NCBI GenBank assembly: GCA_030066215.1 | Contig: JASJCA010000026.1 | Span: 1-43,629 of the forward strand | Source: Rhodobacter sp. | Lineage (GTDB): Bacteria; Pseudomonadota; Alphaproteobacteria; Rhodobacterales; Rhodobacteraceae | Direction: 5' to 3' | Length of the DNA: 43,629 bases | In this document: one piece after another, positions 17,964-27,154 of the stretch | How the letters are laid out: each line of letters starts with the position of its first letter | Position numbering within the stretch: position 1 is the stretch's first letter | Notes under the pieces: generated by a model | What the model saw: the letters and a program-made list of their open reading frames with translations, nothing else | Database searches by the model: none | What the model was told of the DNA's origin: nothing | Program-made: the position numbers and the translations under genes

Positions 17964-19475
17964 TCAGCGGTTGCCGGGGCCAGTGAAGCGGCCGGCGTCG
18001 CGGGCGGCCAATCGGATCGCTTTTGACTTATCGACGGTCTCGTCAAACTCGGCCTGCGGGTCGCTGTCGTAGACGACGCCGCCGCCGGCTTGGATGAAGA
18101 GCTCGTTGTCCTTCAAAACGGCGGTGCGCAGGGCAATGCACATGTCCATATCGCCGCCGGCGCTGAAATAGCCGACCCCGCCGCCGTAGACTCCGCGCTT
18201 TTCCGGCTCGAGCTCGTCAATGACCTCCATCGCGCGCACCTTCGGCGCACCGGATACCGTGCCGGCCGGCAGACCGGCGAGCAGGGCGGACAGCGCGTCG
18301 TGGTCGTCCGACAGCTCTCCGACCACGTTCGAGACGATGTGCATGACGTGGGAATAGCGCTCGATCACGAATTCCTCGGTGGGGCGCACGGTGCCGATCT
18401 TGGCGACCCGGCCGACGTCGTTGCGACCCAAATCGAGCAGCATTAGATGCTCGGCGCATTCCTTTTCGTCGGCCAAGAGATCAGCCTCGTGCGCGCGATC
18501 CGCGTCCGGCGTGGCGCCGCGGGGCCGGGTGCCGGCGATGGGGCGAATCGTCACCTCGCCGCCGAACACGCGCACCAGGATCTCGGGGCTGGCGCCGATC
18601 ACCTGGAACCCGCCGAAATTGAAGAAGAACATGAACGGCGACGGGTTAGTCCTTCTGAGTGAACGATAAAGTGCGAACGGCGGCAGGGTGAACGGCTGCC
18701 GCCAGCGTTGCGAAGGAACGACCTGAAAGATGTCGCCGGCACGGATATAGTCCTTGGCCTTCTCGACCGCGGCGAGATAATCGGCATGGGCGAAATTCGA
18801 CACCGGGGCGTCAATCTCGGCGGCCTCGCCCAAATCCCGGCTGCTGTCGATGGCGCCGCGTTCGAGGTCGCGGACGGCGTCCATCACGCGCTCGGCGGCC
18901 TGGGCGAAGGCCGCGCGTGGCGACAGCCCGCTGGAGACCCAGGCCGGCGAGACCACGGTGACCTCGCCCTTGACGCCGTCGAGCACCGCCACAACCGAGG
19001 GCCGCAGCATCACCGCGTCCGGCAGGCCGAGCGGGTCGGGGTTGACGTCGGGCAGGTGCTCGACGAGGCGGATCATGTCGTAGCCGAGATAACCGAAGAG
19101 CCCGGCGGAGGCGGCGGGCAGGTCGGCGGGTAGGTCGATCCGCGATTCGGCGATCACGGCGCGCAAGGTACCCAGGGGATCGCCGTCGAGATCCTCGAAA
19201 GCGTCGGGGTCGAACCGGGCCGAGCGGTTCAGACGCGACCGGGTGCCGTTGCAGTCCCAGATCAGGTCGGGCTTCATGCCGATGATCGAATAGCGCCCGC
19301 GCACCTCGCCGCCGGTCACAGACTCCAGCATGAAGCTGTCGCGCCGCGCCGCCGAGAGCTTCAGCATCAGAGACACCGGGGTGTCGAGATCGGCGGCCAG
19401 CCGGGCATAGACCACCTGGTTGCGGCCGGCCGCATAGGCCTCGGCGAAGGCCTCGTATGATGGCGTCAGGTTCAC
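17964..19475 (-). CDS. trpE: Anthranilate synthase component I TrpE
   Basis: Converts chorismate to anthranilate using ammonia from TrpG. The 503-residue product has the N-terminal tryptophan-feedback region (FMLESVTGGEVRGRYSIIG, the LLES-type motif, near residues 48-66). It also has the chorismate-binding C-terminal domain with GDIFQVVPSQRW, GTRPRGATPDADRA, NDVGRVAKIGTV, VSGAPKVRAMEVIDELEP and YGGGVGYFS. It begins four bases after the ppiD stop with no leader between them, so it is read from the ppiD side. Regulation is therefore likely by feedback inhibition rather than by a local attenuator. Confidence 0.97.
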   Translation of the reverse strand: MNLTPSYEAFAEAYAAGRNQVVYARLAADLDTPVSLMLKLSAARRDSFMLESVTGGEVRGRYSIIGMKPDLIWDCNGTRSRLNRSARFDPDAFEDLDGDPLGTLRAVIAESRIDLPADLPAASAGLFGYLGYDMIRLVEHLPDVNPDPLGLPDAVMLRPSVVAVLDGVKGEVTVVSPAWVSSGLSPRAAFAQAAERVMDAVRDLERGAIDSSRDLGEAAEIDAPVSNFAHADYLAAVEKAKDYIRAGDIFQVVPSQRWRQPFTLPPFALYRSLRRTNPSPFMFFFNFGGFQVIGASPEILVRVFGGEVTIRPIAGTRPRGATPDADRAHEADLLADEKECAEHLMLLDLGRNDVGRVAKIGTVRPTEEFVIERYSHVMHIVSNVVGELSDDHDALSALLAGLPAGTVSGAPKVRAMEVIDELEPEKRGVYGGGVGYFSAGGDMDMCIALRTAVLKDNELFIQAGGGVVYDSDPQAEFDETVDKSKAIRLAARDAGRFTGPGNR

Positions 19476-19479
19476 CGGA

Positions 19480-21321
19480 TCACGGGAATTGCGCGTGCAC
19501 GGCGTTGATCGCCGCCTGGTTCAGCGAAATCCCGGCTTGTGTCTGGATCGCGTCGGAATAGGCGCGCAGGATGTCGGCGCCGATCGACTGGGCGAGGGCC
19601 TCGGCAAAGCCGTCGCGGCGGGTCGCGACCTCGGGTTCGGCCGGGTCGGGCGGCGCGATGGCGTCAAGGCGCACCAGAAAGACCGAGCTCGGCCCTTCGA
19701 TCACGCGGGTCTCGCCGGCCTGCATCGCGAAGACCTGGTCGAGGAAATCCGGCGGCGTGCCGGGAATGAAGCCGTTGCGCCGGATGTCAGTCTCTGCGGA
19801 CAGCTCCAGGCCGGCGGCGGCGTCGCCGCCCTGCAGCTGCGGCAGCAACGCCTCGGCCTGGCCAGCCAGTGCCGCGACGGTTTCGGCGGCGCGCCAGCCG
19901 CCGTTGGCGCGCCCGCGCGCACCCTCGAAGGGCTGCAGGCGCGGCGCGATCACCTCGTCGAGCCGCAGCGCGAAGACGCCGCCGTCGTCCAGCGTCTCGA
20001 GCGCTGGAAAATCGCCCTCGGCGGCGGCTGCGGCGGCGGCGCGGAACGCCGAGTAGGCAGCGATGGCGCCGGTGTCGCCGCGGGACCAGTCGATCTGGCT
20101 CAGCTCCATATCGGTCTCGGCGGCGAGTTCCTCCAGCGTGGCGCCGCCGGCCAGCAGGTCGTCGATCGGGTCGATTTGGTCGTCGATGGCGCGACGGGCG
20201 GCGTCGAGGCGGTATTCGTCCAAAAGCTCGGGCCGGGCCGCGTCGAAGCTGGTCTCCTGTGCGGCGAGGATGGCGTTGATGCGGAACAGGGCGGGGCCGA
20301 GGCTGGTCTCGGCCGGTCCGGCGATGCCGGGCTCTGTGAGGGCGAAGACGGCGGCGCCGGCCGCGCCCAGCTCGTCCTCGGTCACGTCGCCGAGGTCCAG
20401 ATCGGCCAGGTCGAGCTGGCGCGCGGTGACAAGGTTTTCGAAGCTCGCGGTGCCGGCGTCGAGCTCTGCCTTGGCGGTGTCGGCCTCGGTCCTGCTTGGG
20501 AAGATCAGCCGTTCGACCAGCCGCCGCTCGGCCGAGATGTATTGGCCGATGCGCTCGTCATAAAGCGCGCGCAGGGCGTCCTCGTCGCCCTCGATCGTGT
20601 CGACGATCATGTCCGGGGTCAGCCAGGCATAGGTGATGCGGCGCGTCTCGGGCAGCATGAAGTCGTCGGAATTGGCGTCGAAATAGGCGCGCAGGTCGGC
20701 CTCTGAGGGTTCGGCGATGGGGTCGGCGAGGTCGTCGACGGTCAGCTCGGTCCAGGTGAAGCTGCGGCGTTCCATGGCGAAGCCGAGGATCCGGTCGACC
20801 ACCGAGGCCGGCGCGGCGAGGCCAGAGCCGACGGCGCCCTGCACCATGGTGCGGGCCACCTCGGCGCGCAGGCTGTCCTCGAACTGCGCTTCGTTCAGGC
20901 CCGAGTTGTCGAGCGTGTCGGAGTAGGCCAGGCGGTCGAAGCTGCCGTCGAGGCCCTGGAAGGCGGGGGTCGCCAGAACCTGTCGGCGCACCTCTTCGTC
21001 GCCGACCGACAGCCCCAGCTGGGCGGCTTCGTTTTCCAGCGCGACGGTGCCGACGAGCTGTTGCAGCACGGCCTGGTCGATGCCGAACTGCCGCGCCTCG
21101 GCCAGGGTGAGCTGCCGGCCCATCTGGGCGGAGAACGCGTTGATCTGCTGCTGCAATTGCCGGGCGTAGCGGTTCACGTCGATGTCGGTGTCGCCGACCG
21201 TGCCGATGCTGCGCACGTTGCCGGAAAAGTTGGTCACGCCGAAGCCGCCGAGGCCGAGGATGAGCAGCACGATGATGATCCAGGCCGCCGAGTTCTTCGC
21301 CTTACTGGTACCCTTGGCCAT
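19480..21321 (-). CDS. ppiD: Peptidylprolyl isomerase/foldase, PpiD/SurA family
   Basis: A membrane-anchored periplasmic chaperone that assists folding of exported proteins. The 613-residue product has a short cytoplasmic start (MAKGTSKAKNS), one helix at about residues 12-32 and a SurA_N-like helical region (about 40-160, INAFSAQMGRQLTLAEARQFG). A long central part corresponds to the PPIC/parvulin region (about 230-380), with a helical C-terminal tail. Parvulin signature residues are weak, as is usual for PpiD, so it may be a chaperone more than an isomerase. It directly precedes trpE by four bases. Confidence 0.85.
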   Translation of the reverse strand: MAKGTSKAKNSAAWIIIVLLILGLGGFGVTNFSGNVRSIGTVGDTDIDVNRYARQLQQQINAFSAQMGRQLTLAEARQFGIDQAVLQQLVGTVALENEAAQLGLSVGDEEVRRQVLATPAFQGLDGSFDRLAYSDTLDNSGLNEAQFEDSLRAEVARTMVQGAVGSGLAAPASVVDRILGFAMERRSFTWTELTVDDLADPIAEPSEADLRAYFDANSDDFMLPETRRITYAWLTPDMIVDTIEGDEDALRALYDERIGQYISAERRLVERLIFPSRTEADTAKAELDAGTASFENLVTARQLDLADLDLGDVTEDELGAAGAAVFALTEPGIAGPAETSLGPALFRINAILAAQETSFDAARPELLDEYRLDAARRAIDDQIDPIDDLLAGGATLEELAAETDMELSQIDWSRGDTGAIAAYSAFRAAAAAAAEGDFPALETLDDGGVFALRLDEVIAPRLQPFEGARGRANGGWRAAETVAALAGQAEALLPQLQGGDAAAGLELSAETDIRRNGFIPGTPPDFLDQVFAMQAGETRVIEGPSSVFLVRLDAIAPPDPAEPEVATRRDGFAEALAQSIGADILRAYSDAIQTQAGISLNQAAINAVHAQFP

Positions 21322-21382
21322 GCCGGTTCCCTGTTGCCTTATGGTCGGCGCTGAATAGGCGGAAGCGGGCAGGGGGGCAAGG

Positions 21383-22573
21383 TCAGAGGGTCAGGTTTTC
21401 CAGCCGCTCGCGCAGGGCGGCGATGCCGGCGCGATCGATGTTGGCGAAGGCCAGCCGCAGGGCGCGCCGGCCCGACGCATCGCCCTTTGGCACGAACATG
21501 GTGCCGGGCAGAAGCAGGATGCCGTGGTCGCAGATCAGGCGCTGTGCGAGCACGTCCGAGGGCAGGTCGAAGGGATGTTCGACATAGGCGAAATAGGCGC
21601 CGCAACCACGCAGGCGCCAGCCGGGCAGGGTGCCGAGCGCCTCGGTGACGGCGGCGCGGCGGTCGAGGATCTCGGCCCGCTCGCCGGCCAGCCACTGCGT
21701 CAGGTTCCGCAGCCCCCAAAGCGCGGCGCGCTGGCCGAGCTGGTTGGGGCAGATGGTGACGCTGTCGATGTATTTCTCGACCTGGGCCAGACGCGCCTCG
21801 GCGGCGACGATGGCGCCGACCCGGTGGCCGGTCAGGCGGAAGGCCTTGGAGAAAGAGTAGAGGTGGATCAGAGTCTCGGGCCAGTTGGGATCTTCGAACA
21901 GGTCGTGCGGAGCGCCGGGGCGGGCGTCGAAATCGCGGTAGGTCTCGTCGATGATCAGGGCGAGGCGGCGGGATTTGGCCAGCTCGAAGAAGGCGCGGGT
22001 GACGGCGGCGGGATACTCGACGCCGGCCGGGTTGTTCGGCGTGACCAGGACCAGGGCGCGGGTGCGATCGGTGATCAGCGCGGCGGCGTGGGTAGGGTCG
22101 GGCAGAAGGTCGTCGCCGGTGGGCAGCGGCAAGGCGCGGATGCCGCACATGTCGAGGTACATCTTGTGGTTGAAGTACCAGGGCGTCGGCAGGATGACCT
22201 CGTCGCCGGCGCGGGCGAGCGTGGCGAGCGCGGCGGTGAAGGCTTGGTTGCAGCCGGAGGTGACGGCGACCTGGGCGGGCGCGATTTCGCCGCCATAGCT
22301 TTGGGCCCATTGCCGGGCGATCTCCTCGCGCAGCGGCGGGTGGCCGAGGTCGGGTCCGTAGAGATGCACGGTTGGGTCGTTCAGCACCGCATCGGCCATG
22401 AACCGCCGCAGCGGCTCGGGCGGCGGGGCGACGGGCGCGGCCTGGCTGACGTTGATCAGGGGCGGACCGCCGGGGCCGCGCGCGGCAAGCCAGCGCTGCG
22501 CCTCCATCACCGGCGGCGCGGCGGTGTCGGCCATGTCGGGATTGAGTGGATGCGGGAGGGGCGGGGCGGTCAT
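21383..22573 (-). CDS. PLP-dependent class I/II aminotransferase
   Basis: The 396-residue product is a fold-type I aminotransferase. It has TSGCNQAFTAAL (PLP phosphate region), TPNNPAG, DETYRDF (Asp contacting the pyridine nitrogen) and the Schiff-base lysine in YSFSKAFRLTGHRVG. The C-terminal Arg that binds the substrate carboxylate is in the RRALRLAFANID region. The substrate cannot be told. The N-terminus has a Pro-rich stretch (MTAPPLPHPLNPDMADT), and a later Met at residue 14 could be the true start. It lies between gpt (93 bases upstream) and ppiD (61 bases downstream) on the same strand. Confidence 0.85.
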   Translation of the reverse strand: MTAPPLPHPLNPDMADTAAPPVMEAQRWLAARGPGGPPLINVSQAAPVAPPPEPLRRFMADAVLNDPTVHLYGPDLGHPPLREEIARQWAQSYGGEIAPAQVAVTSGCNQAFTAALATLARAGDEVILPTPWYFNHKMYLDMCGIRALPLPTGDDLLPDPTHAAALITDRTRALVLVTPNNPAGVEYPAAVTRAFFELAKSRRLALIIDETYRDFDARPGAPHDLFEDPNWPETLIHLYSFSKAFRLTGHRVGAIVAAEARLAQVEKYIDSVTICPNQLGQRAALWGLRNLTQWLAGERAEILDRRAAVTEALGTLPGWRLRGCGAYFAYVEHPFDLPSDVLAQRLICDHGILLLPGTMFVPKGDASGRRALRLAFANIDRAGIAALRERLENLTL

Positions 22574-22666
22574 CGGTCCTGGCGGCCCTCTTCGCGGGGC
22601 GCGGGAGCCGACAGCCGGGACAGGGCGACGGGCGGATACGGTGCGTCCCGTCCGGGAGCCGGTCGG

Positions 22667-23170
22667 TCAGTCGGTGCCGCGGTAGGGCTCGACATATTGC
22701 AGCGCCATGTCCCAGGGAAAGAAGATCCAGGTGTCCTGGCTGACCCCGGTGATGAAGGTGTCGACCATCGGTTCGCCTTGGGGTTTGGCGTAGACGGTGG
22801 CGATATGGGCGTTCGGCATCACCGCGCGCACCGCTTCGATGGTCTTGCCGGTGTCCACGAGGTCGTCGACGACCAGGATGCCTTCGCCGTCGCCGGTGAG
22901 TTCGCGGTCGGGCATCTTGATGATCGAGGGCGCCGACTGAGTCTGGTGGTCGTAGCTCTTGACGCTGATCGTGTCGACGGTGCGGATGTCGAGCTCGCGG
23001 CTGACGATCATCGCCGGCGCCATACCGCCGCGTGTGATCGCGACCACCGCCTTCCAGCCGCCCGCGATCGGCCCGCGCCCGTCGAGCCGCCAGGCGAGCG
23101 CGCGGGCATCCCGGTGGATCTGGTCCCAGCTGACGTGAAAGCCCTTTTCGTGCGGCAGACGCTCGGTCAT
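22667..23170 (-). CDS. gpt: Xanthine phosphoribosyltransferase
   Basis: Salvages xanthine and guanine by transfer of phosphoribose from PRPP. The 167-residue product is the size of E. coli XGPRT. It has the [10 protein letters not shown] segment, the PRPP-binding [13 protein letters not shown] motif at about residues 97-109, and a C-terminal base-binding [11 protein letters not shown] tract. Its start follows the fabI stop by four bases, so the two are likely co-transcribed. Confidence 0.94.
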   Translation of the reverse strand: MTERLPHEKGFHVSWDQIHRDARALAWRLDGRGPIAGGWKAVVAITRGGMAPAMIVSRELDIRTVDTISVKSYDHQTQSAPSIIKMPDRELTGDGEGILVVDDLVDTGKTIEAVRAVMPNAHIATVYAKPQGEPMVDTFITGVSQDTWIFFPWDMALQYVEPYRGTD

Positions 23171-23174
23171 GGCG

Positions 23175-23981
23175 CTATCCTTTGGTGATGTCGGGCGCGT
23201 CCACGGCCTTCATCCCGACGATGTGATAGCCTGCGTCGACATGGTGGGTCTCGCCGGTGACGCCGGCGCCGAGATCGCTGAGGAGATACAGCGCCGAGCC
23301 GCCCACGTCGTCGATCGACACGTTGCGGCGCAGGGGCGAATTGTACTCATTCCAGCGCATTATATAGCGGAAGTCGCCAATCCCGCTGGCAGCCAGCGTC
23401 TTGATCGGCCCCGCGCTGATCGCGTTCACCCGGATGCCGTCCTTGCCCAGATCCTCGGCCAGATACCGCACCGAGGCCTCGAGCGCGGCTTTGGCCACGC
23501 CCATGACGTTGTAGTGCGGCATGACCCGCTCGGCGCCGTAATAGGTCAGCGTCAGAAGCGCGCCGCCATCCGTCATCATCGCCGCGGCGCGTTGAGCAAC
23601 GGCGGTGAAGGAATAAACCGAGATGTCCATGGTCATGCGGAAATTCTCGGCCGAAGTATCGACGTAGCGGCCGCGCAGCTCGCTTTTGTCCGAAAAGCCA
23701 ATGGCATGGACGGCGAAGTCGATCTTGCCCCAGCGGTCCTGCAGGGCGGCGAACAGGCGGTCCAGGCTGGCCGCGTCGCCGACGTCACATTCTTCGACGA
23801 AGTCTGATCCGAGTTGGGCGGCCAGCGGATCCACGCGTTTTTTTAGGGCCTCGCCTTGATAGGAAAACGCCAGCTCGGCTCCGGCTTCGGCCAGTGCGCG
23901 GGCAATGCCCCAGGCGATGGACTTGTCATTGGCAAGCCCCATGATCAGGCCGCGCTTGCCTGCCATCAACCCTGTCGCCAT
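23175..23981 (-). CDS. fabI: Enoyl-[acyl-carrier-protein] reductase FabI
   Basis: Performs the last reduction in each round of fatty acid elongation, using NADH. The 268-residue SDR protein has the FabI-type cofactor region ([20 protein letters not shown], residues 11-30) and the Tyr-x6-Lys catalytic pair Tyr157 and Lys164 in YNVMGVAK. The [13 protein letters not shown] substrate segment precedes this pair. [16 protein letters not shown] follows, the substrate-binding loop. A Met at residue 6 is an alternative start. It is the first gene of a minus-strand series leading to trpE and is divergent from pdxH. Confidence 0.96.
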   Translation of the reverse strand: MATGLMAGKRGLIMGLANDKSIAWGIARALAEAGAELAFSYQGEALKKRVDPLAAQLGSDFVEECDVGDAASLDRLFAALQDRWGKIDFAVHAIGFSDKSELRGRYVDTSAENFRMTMDISVYSFTAVAQRAAAMMTDGGALLTLTYYGAERVMPHYNVMGVAKAALEASVRYLAEDLGKDGIRVNAISAGPIKTLAASGIGDFRYIMRWNEYNSPLRRNVSIDDVGGSALYLLSDLGAGVTGETHHVDAGYHIVGMKAVDAPDITKG

Positions 23982-24110
23982 GCGCCGTCCCCCAGCCCCA
24001 TATTGCTCGGGCTCGTTTAGGCCATTCGACTTTAGGCATCAAGGGCAGGGGCTTGTCAGAGCGGGCGTTCAGGATTACGCCTTGATATGGGGATGAAGAC
24101 GGAGTGCGCC

Positions 24111-24716
24111 GTGAGCGAGCGCAGCGGCATTTTTGCGGGTGATGATCCGTTTGCGCTGGCACGATCCTGGATGCAGGAGGCGGCGCCGAACGAGCCTTCG
24201 GACCCCGATGCGATCGCGTTGGCGACCGTGGACGGCGATGGGTTGCCGAATGTGCGGATGGTGTTGTTGCGCGAGATCGAGGAGGCGGCGTTCGTGTTCT
24301 ACACCAACTACGAGAGCGCCAAGGGTCGCGAGGTTGCGGCAACCGGTAAGGCCGCTTTCGTGATGCATTGGAAGAGCCTCAAGCGCCAGATCCGGGTGCG
24401 CGGGCTGACCGAGAAGGAAGATGGGCCGCAGGCGGACGCCTATTATCGGGGCCGCGCTTTGCAAAGCCGGATCGGCGCCTGGGCCTCGCGCCAATCGCAG
24501 CCGCTGACGTCCCGGGCCGCGCTGATGGCCGAGGTGGCCAAGGCCGGCGTGACGCACGGGGTAAGTCCAAAGCGGCCGCCCTTTTGGGGCGGGATCCGGA
24601 TCAAGCCGTTGGAGATCGAGTTTTGGGCGGATGGGGATTTCCGCCTGCACGACCGCTTTCGTTGGCGGCGCGAGACGCTGGCGTCGGAGTGGGATATCCA
24701 GAGGTTGAATCCCTGA
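24111..24716 (+). CDS. pdxH: Pyridoxamine 5'-phosphate oxidase PdxH
   Basis: Oxidises pyridoxine or pyridoxamine 5'-phosphate to pyridoxal 5'-phosphate with FMN. The 201-residue product starts at a GTG with GGAG six bases upstream, giving (M)[13 protein letters not shown], the usual N-terminus in this lineage. An ATG at 24087 in frame is an alternative. FMN-binding [10 protein letters not shown] and [13 protein letters not shown], and the C-terminal [14 protein letters not shown] and [16 protein letters not shown], are all in place. The C-terminal W..-RLNP ending is the family signature, so the protein is complete. Confidence 0.95.
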   Translation: MSERSGIFAGDDPFALARSWMQEAAPNEPSDPDAIALATVDGDGLPNVRMVLLREIEEAAFVFYTNYESAKGREVAATGKAAFVMHWKSLKRQIRVRGLTEKEDGPQADAYYRGRALQSRIGAWASRQSQPLTSRAALMAEVAKAGVTHGVSPKRPPFWGGIRIKPLEIEFWADGDFRLHDRFRWRRETLASEWDIQRLNP

Positions 24717-24834
24717 GCTTTGGGTGTCCTTAGCTTAAGTTCATGTAAAGAGGTCGCTTTTTCGCTTGGCAACGCAGACAACGTCTGTGAAACATGTTAA
24801 CAAAAGACGCCGTGCGCGACAGGGACATGATGGG

Positions 24835-25371
24835 ATGACACAGGACAGCGATACGGAAGGTCCCGTTCAAGGTCAGGTGAAATGGTTCGACCCGGCGAAG
24901 GGCTTCGGATTCGTTGTGCCGGATGGCGGCGGACCCGATATCCTTTTGCATGCCAATGTGTTGCGCAATTTCGGGCAGAGCTCGGTCGCCGACGGATCGT
25001 TCATCGAACTCACCGTTCAGCATACGCCGCGCGGGGTGCAGGCGGTCGAGGTATTGTCGATCGAACCGCCCGACGATGACGGCAGCCCGGTTCTGGCCGA
25101 CATCCCGGGCGAGGCGGACGACTTCACCCTAGCTGAGGTGCCGTTCGAGCCCGCACGGGTGAAGTGGTTCGACAAGGCCAAGGGGTTCGGCTTTGCCAAC
25201 GTCTTCGGCCGGCCGGAGGACGTGTTCGTGCATATCGAGGTGCTGCGCCGGTCAGGCCTGGCCGACCTGCAGCCCGGCGAGGCGGTGGCGATCCGGGTGA
25301 TCGAGGGCAACCGCGGCCGGATGGCGGCGCAGGTGGCGGCGTGGGACACGGTTCTGAGGGTCCGAACGTGA
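24835..25371 (+). CDS. Two-domain cold-shock protein
   Basis: An RNA/ssDNA-binding protein with two cold-shock domains. In the 178-residue product, domain 1 spans about residues 10-72 ([18 protein letters not shown], with RNP1 KGFGFV and a shortened RNP2 ILLHANVL). Domain 2 spans about 105-175 ([21 protein letters not shown]2 VFVHIEVL). An acidic linker ([20 protein letters not shown]) joins them. I chose the ATG at 24835 since the next in-frame upstream start lacks homology. Double-domain forms are known in alphaproteobacteria such as Caulobacter. Its stop overlaps the GTG of the next gene. Confidence 0.92.
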   Translation: MTQDSDTEGPVQGQVKWFDPAKGFGFVVPDGGGPDILLHANVLRNFGQSSVADGSFIELTVQHTPRGVQAVEVLSIEPPDDDGSPVLADIPGEADDFTLAEVPFEPARVKWFDKAKGFGFANVFGRPEDVFVHIEVLRRSGLADLQPGEAVAIRVIEGNRGRMAAQVAAWDTVLRVRT

Positions 25372-25841
25372 TCAGAGTTTTGTTCGCGGCGATCATATTC
25401 GCCGTTGTTACCAGTGGGGCATGGGCAAACTGCGAAGACACCCGCGCCGATTTGCGTGGTGACTGGGGCACGGCTCGGTTCAATATCGAGGTGGCCGACG
25501 AACCTGAGGAAGTGCAGCGCGGGTTGATGTTCCGCGAGGCCCTGCCGGCCAATGCGGGCATGCTGTTCATCTACGACCGGCCGCAGTTGGTCGGGTTCTG
25601 GATGAAGAACACGCTCATTCCGCTCGACATGATCTTCATCGGCGCCGACGGGGTGGTGCGCAAGGTGCACCAGAACGCGATCCCCGGCGATGAAACCACC
25701 ATCATCGGCGGGAGCGACATTCAGTTCGTGTTGGAAATCAACGGCGGCATGACGGAGATGCTGGGGATCGGGCCGGGCAGTGAGCTGCGGCATCCGCGCA
25801 TCGACCAGGCCCTGGCGGCCTGGGACTGCGCGGCGGGATAG
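25368..25841 (+). CDS. Secreted DUF192 family protein
   Basis: The 157-residue product has a signal peptide (residues 1-20, [20 protein letters not shown]) and one DUF192 domain: [52 protein letters not shown], and a C-terminal VLEINGG motif. The function of DUF192 is not established. Start choice: a GTG at 25368 whose last base pair is part of the cold-shock gene's TGA (GTGA overlap), giving an uninterrupted signal peptide. Translational coupling to the cold-shock gene is likely. Confidence 0.85.
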   Translation: MIRVLFAAIIFAVVTSGAWANCEDTRADLRGDWGTARFNIEVADEPEEVQRGLMFREALPANAGMLFIYDRPQLVGFWMKNTLIPLDMIFIGADGVVRKVHQNAIPGDETTIIGGSDIQFVLEINGGMTEMLGIGPGSELRHPRIDQALAAWDCAAG

Positions 25842-25860
25842 GGCTTTTCAAGTCGCGGCC

Positions 25861-25880
25861 CGGCGGCTATTGAGCCGCCG
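25861..25880 (+). other. Perfect 8-bp hairpin abutting tRNA-Pro
   Basis: CGGCGGCT and AGCCGCCG form a perfect 8-bp stem with the 4-base loop ATTG, ending one base before the mature tRNA. There is no T run after it, so it is not a standard intrinsic terminator. It could end the cold-shock/DUF192 transcript or assist 5' processing of the tRNA. Confidence 0.6.
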
Positions 25881-25881
25881 T

Positions 25882-25958
25882 CGGGGCGTAGCGCAGCCTG
25901 GTAGCGCGTCTGTTTTGGGTACAGAAGGTCGTGAGTTCGAATCTCGCCGCCCCGACCA
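25882..25958 (+). tRNA. tRNA-Pro (anticodon TGG)
   Basis: The 77-base sequence folds as a full cloverleaf. The acceptor stem is CGGGGCG with CGCCCCG. The D arm is GCGC/GCGC with AGCCTGGTA in the loop. The anticodon stem TCTGT/ACAGA encloses loop TTTGGGT, with anticodon TGG at 25916-25918. The T arm carries GTTCGAATC. The discriminator base is A and the CCA end is encoded (25956-25958). It reads CCA and, by wobble, other proline codons. Confidence 0.96.
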
Positions 25959-26047
25959 CGCATCCGACCACGAACTGCCCAAACTTTGGCCTTTGTTTCG
26001 CCGGTGCCCACACCTAGCGTGGCGCGAAAGGCAACGGCGAGACTGGC

Positions 26048-26884
26048 ATGAACCTGCCCTTTTCCCCTTCCGATCCGGCCGATCATCGGATCGCGGTCCC
26101 GGACGATCTGATCCGTGCGGCGCTCTCCGGCCGCGGCTGCGGCTTGGGTGCGATTCTGGCGCGAGAGGTCGCGGCGCGAGACTACGTGATCCTTCCGCTC
26201 GGGGCCTATTGCGACGGCTACGCGGCGTTTCGCGCCGCCTGCACCCGTGTCGCCGAATCGCTCGGCCCCCTGATGCGGCAGAATGCCGAGGGCGACCGGG
26301 TGATCGAGGTCTAAGACCGCCGCACAGGGCGGATCGAGGACGGCGCGCGGTATCACCAGACCCGGCAGGGCGGTGACATCCACACCGACTCGGTGAACCG
26401 GCCGGAGCCGATGAAGTATCTGATCCTGGCCTGCGCCGCGCCGGCGCTGGTGGGCGGTGAGACGATCCTGATCCGCGCCCGCGACGTGGTCGAGCGGCTG
26501 GCCGATTTTCCGGAGGTTCTGCGCACTTTGTCCGAGCCGTTCTGGTTCGAGGGCCGTGGCATGCAGGCAGAGCCAGGGCTGTTCCAGATGCCGATCCTGA
26601 CTATTTCGGCCGAGGGTCCGTCGTTCCGCTATCTGCGGTCTTACATCGACAGCGCGCACCGGCGGGCAGGTGAGCCCTTTACGGCAGAGCAGACCTACGC
26701 GCTCGACATGCTGGACGCGCTGCTGGAAACCGGCGCGCTGCAGCAGCGTCCGGCCATGCGGCAGGGCGACGTGCTGATCGCCAACGACTGTCGGGTGTTC
26801 CACGGCCGCACCAGTTTCATCGACGGACCACGGCCGGGGGCGTGGACCCGCGGGCGCTGCATGCTGCGCTATTGGATCGAGTAG
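26048..26884 (+). pseudogene. TauD/TfdA family Fe(II)/2-oxoglutarate dioxygenase, interrupted by an in-frame TAA
   Basis: Two stretches in one frame, 26048-26311 and 26315-26884, are separated only by a TAA at 26312-26314; together they would make a 278-codon protein of normal TauD-family length. The first part gives the N-terminal region (YVILPLGAYC, ESLGPLMRQNAEGDR). The second part, right after the stop, continues the same fold through HTDSVN (metal His and Asp codons at 26381 and 26387) to VFHGRTSF (second metal His) and the substrate Arg. Any restart downstream, such as the GTG at 26393, would lose the HxD ligands. The gene is thus likely inactivated by one base change, unless the stop is read through or is a sequencing error. 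The substrate is unknown. Confidence 0.85.
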
Positions 26885-26909
26885 ACGCGGGGTTTCGGTG
26901 CCGAATTGA

Positions 26910-26926
26910 GCCGCGCCTTGCGCGGC
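26910..26926 (+). other. Hairpin downstream of the dioxygenase gene
   Basis: GCCGCGC-CTT-GCGCGGC is a perfect 7-bp stem with a 3-base loop, 25 bases after the broken dioxygenase gene and without a T tract. The remaining 26885-27154 sequence between the convergent genes shows no gene I can support. Confidence 0.4.
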
Positions 26927-27154
26927 GCTGGTCTTGCCCCGCTGCCGCCTCCGGCTTCGCGGCGCGGGCCAATTGCGGGTGATCACGCCTGATTGGCCGC
27001 GCCGCCGATTGCTGTGTCGGGACTGCTCCTGCTGATAGAGCCGCCGATGGCGGTTCGGTCGAAACATTGGCCGTTCGATTTCCCAGTAACGGCCAAGCCG
27101 CCCTCGGCGGTGGCCTCGGGCCAGCCTTGAGAGGTAATCGAGCGGCGGCGGCGC

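Noticed and set aside
17768..18046. 92-codon minus-strand frame across the trpE 3' end and spacer
   Set aside because: It overlaps trpE in another frame and ends in the repeat-bearing spacer; no recognisable domain.
19489..20706. 405-codon plus-strand open frame opposite ppiD
   Set aside because: Low-complexity Gly/Asp/Val-rich translation with no motif, antisense to a clear gene.
21524..23188. 554-codon plus-strand open frame opposite the aminotransferase and gpt
   Set aside because: It spans two clear genes on the other strand and has no recognisable domain; codon-bias artefact.
25882..25958. tRNA-Pro as an integration site of a genomic island
   Set aside because: No second copy of the tRNA 3' end and no integrase was seen in the window.
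26312..26314. Recoded stop (selenocysteine or pyrrolysine) in the dioxygenase
   Set aside because: The codon is TAA, which neither system uses; no downstream recoding structure is apparent.
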